The notes under the pieces are model-generated. The model was not told where the DNA came from, did not search any database, and worked only from the letters and a program-made list of their open reading frames with translations. A stretch of 49,856 bases of DNA, taken from NCBI GenBank assembly GCA_035652335.1, contig DASRDZ010000076.1, forward strand, positions 1 through 49,856. The letters run 5' to 3'. Source of the stretch: DASRDZ01 sp035652335. Its GTDB lineage: Bacteria > Chloroflexota > Dormibacteria > Aeolococcales > Aeolococcaceae. The number at the start of each line of letters is the position of its first letter. The stretch's first letter is position 1. Made by a program: the position numbers and the translations under genes. Positions 38,366 through 47,769 of this stretch are shown here, piece by piece.

Positions 38366-39348
38366 CAGTACGCCGCCAGCTCGCGAAGGCGGGTCTCGAT
38401 CTTCGCCGGGGTGAGCATGTAGAACTCCTCGAGCGGCGGCGAGAAGGGCACGCCGGGGATCTCCGGGCCGCCGAGGCGCATCACCGGTGCGTCGAGATGC
38501 TCGAAGCACTCCTCGGCCACGATCGCGGCCACCTCCGACGCCACCGACACGGCCAGGTTGGCCTCCTGCACCACCAGCACCTTGCCGCACTTGCGCGCGG
38601 TGGCGGTGATCTGCTCGCGGTCGAGCGGTCGCAGGGTGCGCAGGTCGACGACCTCGCAGGAGAAGCCGTCCGCCGCCAGCCTCTCGGCGGCGTCGACGCA
38701 GAAGTGCGACATCAGCCCGTAGGAGAAGATGGCGATGTCCTCGCCCTCGCGCAGGACGCGGGCGCGACCGATCTCCTCGACGTAGTCGCCGTCGGGCACC
38801 TCACCCTTGATCAGGCGGTAGGCCCGCTTGTGCTCGAAGTAGAGCACCGGGTCGGGGTCGCGGATGGCCGCGCGCAGGAGGCCCTTGGCGTCGTGCGGCG
38901 TCGACGGCACCACCACCTTCAGCCCCGGCACGCCGCAGAAGATCGCCTCGATCGACTGCGAGTGGTACAGCGCGCCGTGCACGCCACCGCCGAACGGCGC
39001 GCGCACCACCATGGGCACGTTGAAGTCGTTGTTGGACCGGTAGCGGATCTTGGCGGCCTCGCTGATGATCTGGTCGACCGCCGGCATGATGAAGTCCTGG
39101 AACTGGATCTCGGCGATGGGGCGCATGCCGTTGATGGCGGCGCCGATGGCCACGCCGACGATCGCCGACTCGGCGAGCGGCGTGTCGATGACGCGCATCT
39201 CGCCGAACTCCGTGTGCAGCCCCTCGGTGGCCTTGAACACGCCGCCCTTGACGCCGACGTCCTCGCCCATCACGATGACGCGCTCGTCGCGGCGCATCTC
39301 GTCGCGCATGCCTTCGCGGATCGCCTCGATGTAGGTCTTGACGGCCAT
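38365..39348 (-). CDS. 2-oxoacid dehydrogenase E1 beta subunit
   Basis: A 327-residue transketolase-like beta subunit. MAVKTYIEAIREGMRDEMRRDERVIVMGEDVGVKGGVFKAT (the GEDV motif, with the Glu that activates thiamine diphosphate), FQDFIMPAVDQIISEAAKIRYRSNNDFNVPMVVRAPFGGGVHGALYHSQSIEA (typical of branched-chain E1 beta) and a C-terminal domain EVVDLRTLRPLDREQI. It starts 6 bases after the E1 alpha stop and overlaps the E2 start. Forms an alpha2beta2 E1 with the upstream gene. Confidence 0.95.
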   Translation of the reverse strand: MAVKTYIEAIREGMRDEMRRDERVIVMGEDVGVKGGVFKATEGLHTEFGEMRVIDTPLAESAIVGVAIGAAINGMRPIAEIQFQDFIMPAVDQIISEAAKIRYRSNNDFNVPMVVRAPFGGGVHGALYHSQSIEAIFCGVPGLKVVVPSTPHDAKGLLRAAIRDPDPVLYFEHKRAYRLIKGEVPDGDYVEEIGRARVLREGEDIAIFSYGLMSHFCVDAAERLAADGFSCEVVDLRTLRPLDREQITATARKCGKVLVVQEANLAVSVASEVAAIVAEECFEHLDAPVMRLGGPEIPGVPFSPPLEEFYMLTPAKIETRLRELAAY

Positions 39349-39354
39349 CGTGCG

Positions 39355-40368
39355 CTACTCCCCGTACACGTGGAGCAGCGCCGACTCGGGCGAGGGCAGC
39401 GGCGCCGCCTCCGCCTCCTGCAGGGCCTTGTCGACCTCGCGCATCACCTCGGCGCGCACCTCCTCGGCGTCGCCGGGCTGCAGCACGCCGGCCTCCTCCA
39501 GGGTCTGCCGGAAGCGCAGCACGCAGTCGTGCTTCTTCTCCTCGGCGAGCGCCTCGCGCGTCTTGTAGACGCGGTCGTCGTCGTCCGACGAGTGCGGGGT
39601 GAGACGGGCCACCTTGGCCTCGATGAGCGTCGGTCCCTCGCCGCGACGGCCGCGCTCGACCGCCTCCTTCATCGCCGCATAGCACGCGATGGGGTCGCCG
39701 CCGTCGACGATGACGCCGGGCATGCCGTAGGCGCGCGCCCGCTCGGCGACGTCCTTGAGCGGCATCTGCTTGTCCCAGGGCACGCTGATGGCGAAGCCGT
39801 TGTTCTCGACGACGGTGATCAGCGGCAGGTGGTGCACCGCGGCGAAGTTCAGGCCCTCGTGGAAGTCGCCCTCGGACGTGCTCCCCTCACCGAGGGAGGT
39901 GAAGGCCACCGCATCCTCGCCGCGCACCTTCGCGGCCAGCGCCGCGCCCGCGGCGTGCAGCACCTGGGTGGCCACCGGGGAGCCGCCGGTGATGATGTTG
40001 AGGCGGCGGCAGCCGAAGTGCGAGGGCATCTGGCGCGAGCCGCTGTTGGGGTCGTCGGCGCGCGCCATGGTGGCCAGCAGGTGGTCCCTCGGCGTCATGC
40101 CGAGCACCAGCGTCACGGCGAGGTCGCGGTAGTACGGCGCCGCCCAGTCGTAGCCGGGGCGCAGCGCCATGGCGATGCCGACCTGGGCCGCCTCGTGCCC
40201 CTGGCACGAGATGACGAAGGGCGCGCGCCCCTGGCGGTTGAGCACCCACATGCGCTCGTCGAGCACGCGGGCACGGACCATGTGCCGGAACATCGTGCGC
40301 AGCGCCTCGGCGTCGAGCCCCGCCTTCTGCGCCGCATCCTCTTTCGCTACAGCCACTCTCTTCGTCAC
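39355..40368 (-). CDS. 2-oxoacid dehydrogenase E1 alpha subunit (branched-chain type)
   Basis: 337 residues from a GTG. Thiamine-diphosphate motif GEGSTSEGDFHEGLNFAAVHHLPLITVVENN. Substrate-side elements MPSHFGCRRLNIITGGSPVATQ and RLTPHSSDDDDRVYKTREAL are those of branched-chain 2-oxoacid dehydrogenase (BkdA1/BfmBAA), hence oxidative decarboxylation of keto acids from Val, Leu and Ile, supplying branched-chain acyl-CoA primers for fatty acids. Starts 11 bases after the lpd stop. Confidence 0.94.
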   Translation of the reverse strand: MTKRVAVAKEDAAQKAGLDAEALRTMFRHMVRARVLDERMWVLNRQGRAPFVISCQGHEAAQVGIAMALRPGYDWAAPYYRDLAVTLVLGMTPRDHLLATMARADDPNSGSRQMPSHFGCRRLNIITGGSPVATQVLHAAGAALAAKVRGEDAVAFTSLGEGSTSEGDFHEGLNFAAVHHLPLITVVENNGFAISVPWDKQMPLKDVAERARAYGMPGVIVDGGDPIACYAAMKEAVERGRRGEGPTLIEAKVARLTPHSSDDDDRVYKTREALAEEKKHDCVLRFRQTLEEAGVLQPGDAEEVRAEVMREVDKALQEAEAAPLPSPESALLHVYGE

Positions 40369-40379
40369 TCCAACCGGTT

Positions 40380-41768
40380 TCAGATGTGGATGGCCTCGCC
40401 GCTCACCGCCAGCGCGGCCTCACCGATGACCTCGCTCAGCGTCGGGTGCGGCGCCACGGCGCGCCCCACCTCGAACGGCGTCGCCTCGAGAAGCATGCCC
40501 AGGGCGGGTCCCGCGATCAGCTCGGTCACCTCGTGGCCGACGACGTGCACGCCCAGGACGTCGTCGGTGCGCGCGTCGGCGACCACCTTGCAGAAGCCCT
40601 CGCCCTCGCCCCAGATCAGCGCGCGGGCGTTGCCGCGCATCGGCATGACGCCGCAGCGCACCTCGTGGCCGGCCTGCCTCGCCTCCTCCTCGGACAGCCC
40701 GATCGACCCGATCTGCGGCGTGCAGTACGTGGTGCGCGGCACCAGCCTTGGCTCCAGTGGGTGGGGGGTGCGCCCGGCGACCGCCTCGGCGGCGATGACG
40801 CCCTCGTGCATCGCCTTGTGGGCGAGCAGCAGGCCACCGGCCATGTCGCCGACGGCGTGCACGGCGTCGACGTTCGTGCGCATCCTGGCGTCAACTGTGA
40901 CGAATCCGCCGGCGACGTCGATGCCGCAGGATTCCAAGCCGGCGTCCTCGACGTTGGCGCGACGTCCAACCGCGACCAGCAGCACCTCGGCGTCGAGACG
41001 CTGCTCGCCGCCGTCGCCGCCGGCAACCGTCATCGACACGCCGCCCTCGCTCTGCGCCACCGACGAGGCGTCGAGCCGGGTTCCCACCAGGCAGCGGATG
41101 CCGCGCTTCTCGAAGGCGCGCTGCAGCTCGGCGCCGACGTCCGCGTCCTCCAGCGGGACCAGCCGCGGCAGCATCTCCACCACCGTCACCTCGGCGCCGA
41201 GGCTGCGCCACAGCGAGGCGAACTCGACGCCGACGGCCCCGCTGCCCAGCACCACCGCCGAGCGGGGCACGTGGTCGAGGCGCAGCGCCTCGTCGCTGCT
41301 GATGACGTGGCGGCCGTCGAGGTCGAGGCCGGGAAGCGAGCGCGGGCGCGAGCCGGTGGCGAGGATCACCGCAGCCGCTTCGATCTCGTCGCGGCCCTCG
41401 ACGGCGACGGCGCCGGGCGCGACCAGGCGGCCGCGGCCCGGGACGAGGTCGACGCGGTTCTTGCGCAGCAGGAACTCGACGCCCTTGTGCAGGCGGGAGA
41501 CCACCTCGTCCTTGTTGCGCGAGGCGGCGGCGTAGTCGACCGCGGGCGTGGCGGTGACGCCGAGGCGCTCGCCGGCGGCGATGGAGTCGACCAGCGCGGC
41601 GGTCTGCAGCAGCGCCTTGGTGGGGATGCAGCCACGGTGGAGGCAGGTCCCCCCGACCTTCTCCTCCTCGACGAGCGCGGTGCGGAGGCCGAGCTGGGCG
41701 GCGCGGATGGCGGCCACGTAGCCTCCGGAACCTCCGCCGAGCACGACGAGATCGAAACGTTCCGGCAC
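40380..41768 (-). CDS. lpdA: Dihydrolipoyl dehydrogenase (E3)
   Basis: A 462-residue flavoprotein that reoxidises dihydrolipoamide. FAD motif DLVVLGGGSGGYVAAIRAAQLG, redox disulfide Cys42-Cys47 (GGTCLHRGCIPTK), NAD motif VVLGSGAVGVEFASLWRSLGAEVTVVE, second FAD motif VHAVGDMAGGLLLAHKAMHEG and the C-terminal dimer active site APHPTLSEVIGEAAL with His-Glu. GTG start; TAAGCT 10 bases upstream hints at its own leaderless promoter. First gene of the complex operon, 46 bases after the S41 peptidase gene. Confidence 0.96.
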   Translation of the reverse strand: MPERFDLVVLGGGSGGYVAAIRAAQLGLRTALVEEEKVGGTCLHRGCIPTKALLQTAALVDSIAAGERLGVTATPAVDYAAASRNKDEVVSRLHKGVEFLLRKNRVDLVPGRGRLVAPGAVAVEGRDEIEAAAVILATGSRPRSLPGLDLDGRHVISSDEALRLDHVPRSAVVLGSGAVGVEFASLWRSLGAEVTVVEMLPRLVPLEDADVGAELQRAFEKRGIRCLVGTRLDASSVAQSEGGVSMTVAGGDGGEQRLDAEVLLVAVGRRANVEDAGLESCGIDVAGGFVTVDARMRTNVDAVHAVGDMAGGLLLAHKAMHEGVIAAEAVAGRTPHPLEPRLVPRTTYCTPQIGSIGLSEEEARQAGHEVRCGVMPMRGNARALIWGEGEGFCKVVADARTDDVLGVHVVGHEVTELIAGPALGMLLEATPFEVGRAVAPHPTLSEVIGEAALAVSGEAIHI

Positions 41769-41814
41769 TGCAGGGCCGAGCTTACACCCGGCGGACCGCG
41801 TCCACGGCCAGAAC

Positions 41815-43206
41815 CTACGCGGCCGCGGGCTGCGGCTGGAGGAGCTGCAACGCGGCCTGGAGCTGGGGATCCTGGGAGGGGTCCACGCTCTGGGCGTCGA
41901 TGCGGAACTGGTCGTCGGTGTTGGGCAGGGCGACGGTGCGGTCGGGGGTGATGCCGGTTCCGTCGATGCTCTCCCCGTCAGGGCCGAACCAGCGCTCCAC
42001 GGTGAGGTGGAGGTCGGCGCCCCCGGGGAGGGGGAAGTCCTCCTGTACCGAGCCCTTGCCGAAGGTCTTCTCGCCGACCAGCTGGCCGCGGTCGTAGTCG
42101 TGCAGCGCGGCGGCGACGATCTCCGAGGCGCTGGCGCTGTCGCCGTCGACGAGGACGACGAGCTTCTGGGTCAGCGCCACGCCGCCGCTCAGGATGGTGT
42201 CGTGCTCCACCTTCTGCGCGGTGCTGGGCACGCCCAGCGGGTTGCCTGTGCTGGTGGTCATGCGACCGCGGCGCACCACGACGTCCTGCTCCTTGCCGTG
42301 GACGGGCCGGAGGAACTCCGAGGCGATGCTCTGCGCCTCGCTGACCAGGCCGCCGGGGTTGCCGCGCAGGTCGAGGATCACCGAGGTGGCCCCGCCGTTC
42401 AGGCCGTCCTGGAGCTGCTTCTTGAAGTCGGCACCCGAGTTCTCGTCGAACCCGGTCACCTCCATGTCGAGAACCGGGCCGAAGCGCTGCGAGTACACCG
42501 CGGGGATCTGCAGGTTCTGGCGCGTCACCGTGACGCTGAGCGGCTGACCCTTGCGCAGCACGCCAATCGTCACCTGGGTGCCGGGGTCGCCGCGCACCAG
42601 GGAGGCGGCGGTGTTGAGGCGGCTGTTGACGTCGGGGACCTGCTGCGCCAGGTTCCTGCCGTTGACGGTGGCCAGCACGTCGCCGTTGCGCAGCCCCGCC
42701 TTCTCAGCGGGCTGGTTGTGCAGCACGTCCTCGATGACGATCTCGGTGGGCGTGGCGTTCTGCGCGCAGATCGTCTCACCGGCGCAGCGCGCCTCCAGGG
42801 CGATGCCGATGCTGCCGTTGCGCTGGCCGCTCAGGTTCGACTGCAGCTGCGCGTACTGGTCGGCGGTGTAGTAGTTGCTGAAGCGGTCGTTGTAGTCGTC
42901 CTTCAGCTTCTGGATGATCCCCGTCTCGGCGCCCTGCGTGCCGGTGTCGGCGCTCAGGCCGCGCAGCACGTACTCCTGCTGGATGACCCGCCAGGTCGCC
43001 GCGATGGCGGACTCGTCGACGTTGTTGCCCTGGCCGATGCGCGGGAAGATGCGGTTGATGACGCCGGCGGCGTCACCCGTCGCCAGGTTGTTGACAGCGA
43101 GGCCGGTGACGTAGCACGCCGCCAGCACCAGCACACCGACGACCAGCCCCTGGCGCCTCGGTCGACCCGGCTGGGCTTCCCTCGGCTCGGGGGGGTCCGG
43201 GATCAC
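41815..43206 (-). CDS. S41-family C-terminal processing peptidase (CtpA-like)
   Basis: 463 residues from a GTG overlapping the stop of the M23 peptidase gene (GTGA). One membrane anchor at about 20-37, PDZ domain at about 145-230 (IVIEDVLHNQPAEKAGLRNGDVLATVNGRNL) and S41 catalytic domain with ILDLRGNPGGLVSEA, catalytic Ser359 in DGDSASASEIVAAAL and Lys384 in GEKTFGKGSVQ. Such proteases trim or degrade envelope proteins, often peptidoglycan hydrolases. Coupling to the M23 hydrolase gene suggests that protein as substrate or partner. Confidence 0.94.
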   Translation of the reverse strand: MIPDPPEPREAQPGRPRRQGLVVGVLVLAACYVTGLAVNNLATGDAAGVINRIFPRIGQGNNVDESAIAATWRVIQQEYVLRGLSADTGTQGAETGIIQKLKDDYNDRFSNYYTADQYAQLQSNLSGQRNGSIGIALEARCAGETICAQNATPTEIVIEDVLHNQPAEKAGLRNGDVLATVNGRNLAQQVPDVNSRLNTAASLVRGDPGTQVTIGVLRKGQPLSVTVTRQNLQIPAVYSQRFGPVLDMEVTGFDENSGADFKKQLQDGLNGGATSVILDLRGNPGGLVSEAQSIASEFLRPVHGKEQDVVVRRGRMTTSTGNPLGVPSTAQKVEHDTILSGGVALTQKLVVLVDGDSASASEIVAAALHDYDRGQLVGEKTFGKGSVQEDFPLPGGADLHLTVERWFGPDGESIDGTGITPDRTVALPNTDDQFRIDAQSVDPSQDPQLQAALQLLQPQPAAA

Positions 43207-44384
43207 GGCAGGTAATTTAGGGGATTCACCGGGGTGTCGTTGAGGCGGACCTCGAAGTGGAGATGGGGGCCGGTGGAGTTGCCCGTCGAGCCCTCGTAGC
43301 CGATCGTCTGGCCGCGGCCCACCGCCTGGCCGTTGCCCACCGCGAACGAGGCCAGGTGCCCGTACACCGAGACCCAGCCGTTGCCGTGGACGATGATCAC
43401 GTGGTTCCCGTAGCCGTAGCCGGAGTAGTACGTGTAGGCGATGCCGGCGTCGCCGGCGCCGACCGGCGTGCCCCACGGCGCGCCGATGTCGATGCCGGTG
43501 TGGAAGTGCCGGGACGGGCAGTTGGGGTCGTAGTTCTCGAACTGGTACGGCGTGCAGCCGAAGCCCTGGGTGATGGGGCCCTGCTCGGGCCAGACGAAGC
43601 GGCCGTTGCCGCCGCCCTGCCTCGCCGCCGCCGCCTGCGCCGCCTTGATGTCGGCGATCTCCTGGTCGAGCTCCTTGGCGGACTGCTCGGCGAGGGCGAG
43701 CTGCTGCGCGTCGTACGCCTGGGTCGCCTGCAGCGAGGCCTCGGCGACCTGGCGGGCGCTCTGCTGCGCGTCGAGGATGTCGGCCTGGTACTTGAGGCCG
43801 GCCAGGGTCTGCTTCTCCTCGGCCTGCTTGGCGGTGATCTCGGCCACCAGCTGGTCGACGCGCTGCTCCTCGTTCATCACCGCGGTCAGGGTGTCCTGCT
43901 GCGAGCCCGCCAGCCGGCGCAGGTCGATGAGCTGCTGCCAGAACTGGTTGAAGGTCTTCGAGCCGAGCACCTTGTTGAACATGCTGGTCTCGCCCTGCTT
44001 GTAGATGTAGACCAGCTGCCCTGCCAGCTCCTGTTTGTCGACCGCCAGCCGCGCCCGGGTGTCGGCGAGCTGCTTCTGGGCGGTGTCGAGGTCGACGCCG
44101 ATCTGGGCAAGCTTCGCCTGGGCGTCGCTGATGCTCTGCTCGGTCTGCTGGATCTGCAGGTCGATGGACTGGATGGTCAGCTGCAGCCGGGTCTCCTGGT
44201 CCCTGGCGGCGGCGATCTGCTGCTGCAGCGACTTGATCTGGCCGCCCACCGCGTTGCGCTTGGCCTGCGCGTCGCTGAGCTGGTCGGCGCTGACCGGGCG
44301 CACCCCCGGCACCGCCACCATGGCACCGACCACCACGAGGAGCATCAGCAGGCCGAGGCTGCGGGGGCGGGGGGACGGAGACAT
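43203..44384 (-). CDS. Coiled-coil M23 (LytM) peptidoglycan endopeptidase, EnvC-like
   Basis: 393 residues: signal/anchor segment (LGLLMLLVVVGAMVAVPGVRPVSA), long coiled coil at about 35-250 (GQIKSLQQQIAAARDQETRLQLTIQSIDLQIQQTEQ ...), then an M23 domain. Unlike E. coli EnvC, whose LytM domain is degenerate, the zinc ligands are present here: HFHTGIDIGAPWG (HxxxD) and GPHLHFEVR (HxH). It directly follows ftsX in the operon, and EnvC-type coiled-coil hydrolases are the periplasmic partners of FtsEX, so septal peptidoglycan cleavage is the expected role. GGAGAG precedes the ATG at 44384. Confidence 0.93.
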   Translation of the reverse strand: MSPSPRPRSLGLLMLLVVVGAMVAVPGVRPVSADQLSDAQAKRNAVGGQIKSLQQQIAAARDQETRLQLTIQSIDLQIQQTEQSISDAQAKLAQIGVDLDTAQKQLADTRARLAVDKQELAGQLVYIYKQGETSMFNKVLGSKTFNQFWQQLIDLRRLAGSQQDTLTAVMNEEQRVDQLVAEITAKQAEEKQTLAGLKYQADILDAQQSARQVAEASLQATQAYDAQQLALAEQSAKELDQEIADIKAAQAAAARQGGGNGRFVWPEQGPITQGFGCTPYQFENYDPNCPSRHFHTGIDIGAPWGTPVGAGDAGIAYTYYSGYGYGNHVIIVHGNGWVSVYGHLASFAVGNGQAVGRGQTIGYEGSTGNSTGPHLHFEVRLNDTPVNPLNYLP

Positions 44385-44454
44385 CGCCTGGCTCTCCGGT
44401 GGTGGGACGGTGGCTGTGACGTTTGGGTTGAGCTTGTCTGGAACGTTCGGGGCG

Positions 44455-45356
44455 CTAGACGGCCAGGAAGCGGCGGACGCCGAGGTAGCTGCCCAGCGCG
44501 CCGAGCAGGATACCCGCACCGCCCGTGGCAAGCAAGATCACGACCAGGTAGGCGCCGTCGAACTGGAGCGGGAAGAAGAGCAGCTTCTGGTGCAGCGTGC
44601 TGACCAGCACGTTGTAGCCGACGGCGACCAGAACTCCCGCGACGACGGCCGCCAGCACGCCGCCGAGCATGCCCTCCAGCAGGAAGGGCCAGCGGACGAA
44701 CCAGTCGGTGGCGCCGACCAGCTTCATGATCTCGATCTCGCGGCGGCGCACGTAGACCGCCGTCCTGATCGTGTTCATGATGATGACCAGGGAGATGAAG
44801 AAGAGCACCACCACCACCACCGCGGCGATCAGCGAGATGGCGAAGATGAAGCTGTTGAGCTTGTTGATCACGTCGGGGTTGTAGTCGGTGGCCAGGTCGC
44901 CCTGCTGCACGATCGGCGTGCTGGTGGCCAGGTCGTGGATGGCCTGCAGGTCGCTCATCTTCCGCAGCGTCACGTTGAGCGACGCCGGCAGCGGGTTGCT
45001 GCCCAGCACGCGCAGCGACTCCGCGAACGTCGCCTCCTGCTGGGCCGCCTCCTTGGCCGCCTGGTCCTTGTTCATGAAGCTGACCGACTGGATGCGCGGG
45101 TCGTGCTGCAGCCGGCTCTGGAAGTCGGCGATCTGCGCCAGCGAGGCGCCGTCGTCGAGGTAGATGCGGATGTTGCTGGCCCTGGACTGCTCGGTCTGCA
45201 GCACCTGGTTGATGGTGTGCCGGCCCAGCGCGGTGCCGCCGACCATGAGCAGGATCAGCCCCATGGTGAACACCGCCGCCAGCGAGACGCCCAGGTTGCG
45301 GCGGAAGTTCTGCACGGCGCTGAGGGCGGCGAAGTGCAGGCTGGCGAGGACCCGCC

Positions 45357-45360
<4 letters not shown>
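44455..45360 (-). CDS. ftsX: Cell division protein FtsX
   Basis: 301 residues. Four membrane helices and a large extracytoplasmic loop between helices 1 and 2 (about 45-165), as in FtsX. The N-terminus MRRVLASLHFAALSAVQNFRRN, the loop segment SVSFMNKDQAAKEA and the C-terminal REIEIMKLVGATDWFVRWPFLLEGMLGGVLAA are family hallmarks. ATG overlaps the ftsE stop. The loop would contact the M23 hydrolase encoded next. Confidence 0.96.
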
Positions 45361-46112
<752 letters not shown>

Positions 46113-46366
46113 GGGTTCAACCTGGGAGTGATCTGGGGAGCTGAGCGCCCGACTGGGAGGCGGGACGGCGACGGCGGTGCGTGCAGGGGGACGCTCCGAC
46201 TCGGGACAGGCTCGCGGCTGGGACGGTGTGGTGCGAACGGGGACCTGACCCTTGGACGCGACCGAGTATAGCCGGGCATCTCCCGCGGTGCCGCATTCCC
46301 AGGCGGCTTCGACCCGGCCGTCACGCGGCGCGGACGCGCCCGCGGCGCGCTGCGGCGATTGGCACG

Positions 46367-46386
46367 AAAAAGCCCCGGATTCGGGG
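46367..46386 (-). terminator. Intrinsic terminator
   Basis: On the minus strand CCCCG-AATC-CGGGG followed by CTTTTT: a 5-bp GC stem and a five-T run, the clearest rho-independent terminator seen in the window. It would end the short transcript that starts near 46510 and any read-through from prfB. Confidence 0.65.
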
Positions 46387-46440
46387 TGTGGGACCCGGGT
46401 CCGGGGCGCTACCGGGGCCTGGCCCGGCGCCTTCCGGCGT

Positions 46441-46488
46441 CTAGGCCACCCCGGCCATCGGAGTCGCTCGGTCGTTCATGGTTGACAT
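46441..46488 (-). CDS. 15-codon micro-ORF (possible leader peptide)
   Basis: MSTMNDRATPMAGVA then TAG. GGAGG ends 2 bases before the first ATG and 11 before the second (Met4); neither spacing is ideal, so translation is uncertain. Upstream is a near-consensus promoter, downstream a terminator. It could be a regulatory leader peptide for ftsEX, a small peptide, or a chance ORF in an sRNA. Confidence 0.35.
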   Translation of the reverse strand: MSTMNDRATPMAGVA

Positions 46489-46516
46489 GACCTCCGTTGC
46501 GTTAGCCGATAGTTAC

Positions 46517-46545
46517 ACTATAACGTTCGTGCTCGGGCACGTCAA
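46517..46545 (-). promoter_or_regulatory. Near-consensus promoter overlapping the end of prfB
   Basis: On the minus strand TTGACG (46545-46540), exactly 17 bases, TATAGT (46522-46517), giving a start near 46510. The -35 hexamer includes the prfB TGA stop. The segment is strikingly AT-rich for this genome. Confidence 0.65.
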
Positions 46546-47670
46546 GCCTGGTGGCCGCCGGCACCGTCGCCGTCCTGGCCGACCTGCCAGCGTAGGTAGC
46601 CCTCGATGAAGGGGTCGATGGCCCCGTCGAGCACGGCCTGGGCGTTGCCCACCTCGACCCCGGTGCGGTGGTCCTTGACCATGGTGTAGGGGTGGAGGAC
46701 GTAGGAGCGGATCTGGCTGCCCCACTCGGCGGGCATCGACTCGCCCTTGAGCTCGGCGAGGTGCTCGGCGTGGGCGGCCTGCTGGAGGGCGAGCAGCCGG
46801 GAGCGGAGCACCCGCCAGGCGACGTCGCGGTTCTGCTGCTGGCTGCGCTCGTTCTGGCAGGTCACCACCACCCCGGTGGGGATGTGGGTGAGCCGCACCG
46901 CGCTCGAGGTCTTGTTGACATGCTGGCCGCCGGCGCCGCTGGAGCGGAAGACGTCGGTGCGCACGTCCTCGGGGTTGATCTCGACGCTGACGTCGTCCTC
47001 GATCTCGGGGCTGACCTCGACCAGGGCGAAGCTGGTGTGGCGACGGTGCGCCGAGTCGAAGGGGCTGAGCCGGACCAGGCGGTGGACGCCGCGCTCGGCC
47101 CGCATCCGGCCGAAGGCGCGGTCACCGGCGATGCGCACCGTCGCCGACTTGATCCCCGCCTCCTCCCCCGCCGACTCCTCGAGGAACTCGACGTCGAGGC
47201 GGCGGTCCTCGGCCCAGCGCAGGTACATGCGCAGCAGCATCTCCGCCCAGTCCTGCGAGTCGGTGCCGCCGGCGCCGGCGTGGACGCTGATCAGGGCGGG
47301 ATTGTCGGAGTAGGGGTCGCTGTAGAGCAGGTCCACCTCGCGCTCGCTCAGCTCCCGGTCGAGCTCGTCGAGGTCGCGGCCGAGCTCCTCCTCCATGGCC
47401 GCGTCGGGCTCGGCGTCGAGCAGCTCGGCGAGGTCGCGGGCGTCCTGGGCACGCTGCAGCAGACCGTCCCAGCGGGCGATCTCGTCGCGGAGGCGGCTGG
47501 CCTCCTGGGTCAGCTTGCCGGCGCGGCGGGGGTCGTCCCAGAGCGAGGGGTCGCTGATCTCGCGCTCCAGCGCCTCGAGGCGCGAGCGCTTGCCGGGCAG
47601 GTCAAAGATGCTCCCGGAGCTGGGTGACCTTCTCGTACAGCGCCGTCGATCGTGTGCTGAGCTCGCTCAT
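46542..47670 (-). CDS. prfB: Peptide chain release factor 2 with programmed +1 frameshift
   Basis: RF2, which recognises UGA/UAA stops, 375 residues in total. The first 22 codons (from ATG 47670, MSELSTRSTALYEKVTQLRE) end at CTT TGA (47607-47602). Shifting +1 on CTTTGAC continues as DLPGKRSRLEALEREISDPSLWDD and through the long downstream frame. The frame-shift cassette matches the classical RF2 autoregulatory site, with a GGGAG Shine-Dalgarno-like element three bases before CTT. Further hallmarks: anticodon-like SPF in RLSPFDSAHRRHTSFALVEVSPE and the GGQ loop SSGAGGQHVNKTSSAVRLTH. The gene itself ends in TGA. TAGGAT 6 bases before the ATG suggests a leaderless mRNA. Confidence 0.96.
47601..47607 (-). 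other. Programmed +1 frameshift site CTTTGAC in prfB
   Basis: On the coding (minus) strand CTT-TGA-C: slow decoding of UGA when RF2 is scarce lets the ribosome slip forward one base. GGGAG, 3 bases upstream, supplies the stimulatory anti-Shine-Dalgarno contact. Joined coding segments: 47670-47605 and 47603-46542. Confidence 0.93.
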
Positions 47671-47769
47671 GCGCTGATCCTACCCGGCCCGCGGCGGGGC
47701 ATCGAGGCGGTGACGGGCTGTTCGCGGGTTGGGCGTGGCGGACCGGGGGCGCCTACGCTGCCCGGCGTC

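Larger units (their letters stand above)
46113..46541. other. prfB-ftsE intergenic region with its own small transcription unit
   Basis: 429 bases. On the minus strand, from prfB towards ftsE: a promoter overlapping the prfB stop, GGAGG, a 15-codon ORF, several GC-rich inverted repeats (including the 12-base palindrome GGACCCGGGTCC at 46391-46402) and an intrinsic terminator at 46367-46386. About 250 bases then remain before ftsE, with no further ORF. The layout is that of a leader/attenuator or a small RNA. Confidence 0.5.

Noticed and set aside
38497..41535. 1012-codon plus-strand frame
   Set aside because: Antisense shadow of E1 beta, E1 alpha and lpd, an artefact of high GC.
46113..46541. 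tmRNA or SRP RNA in the prfB-ftsE spacer
   Set aside because: The short ORF plus structured GC-rich RNA raised the idea, but there is no tRNA-like acceptor/T-arm and no SRP GGAA-tetraloop domain.
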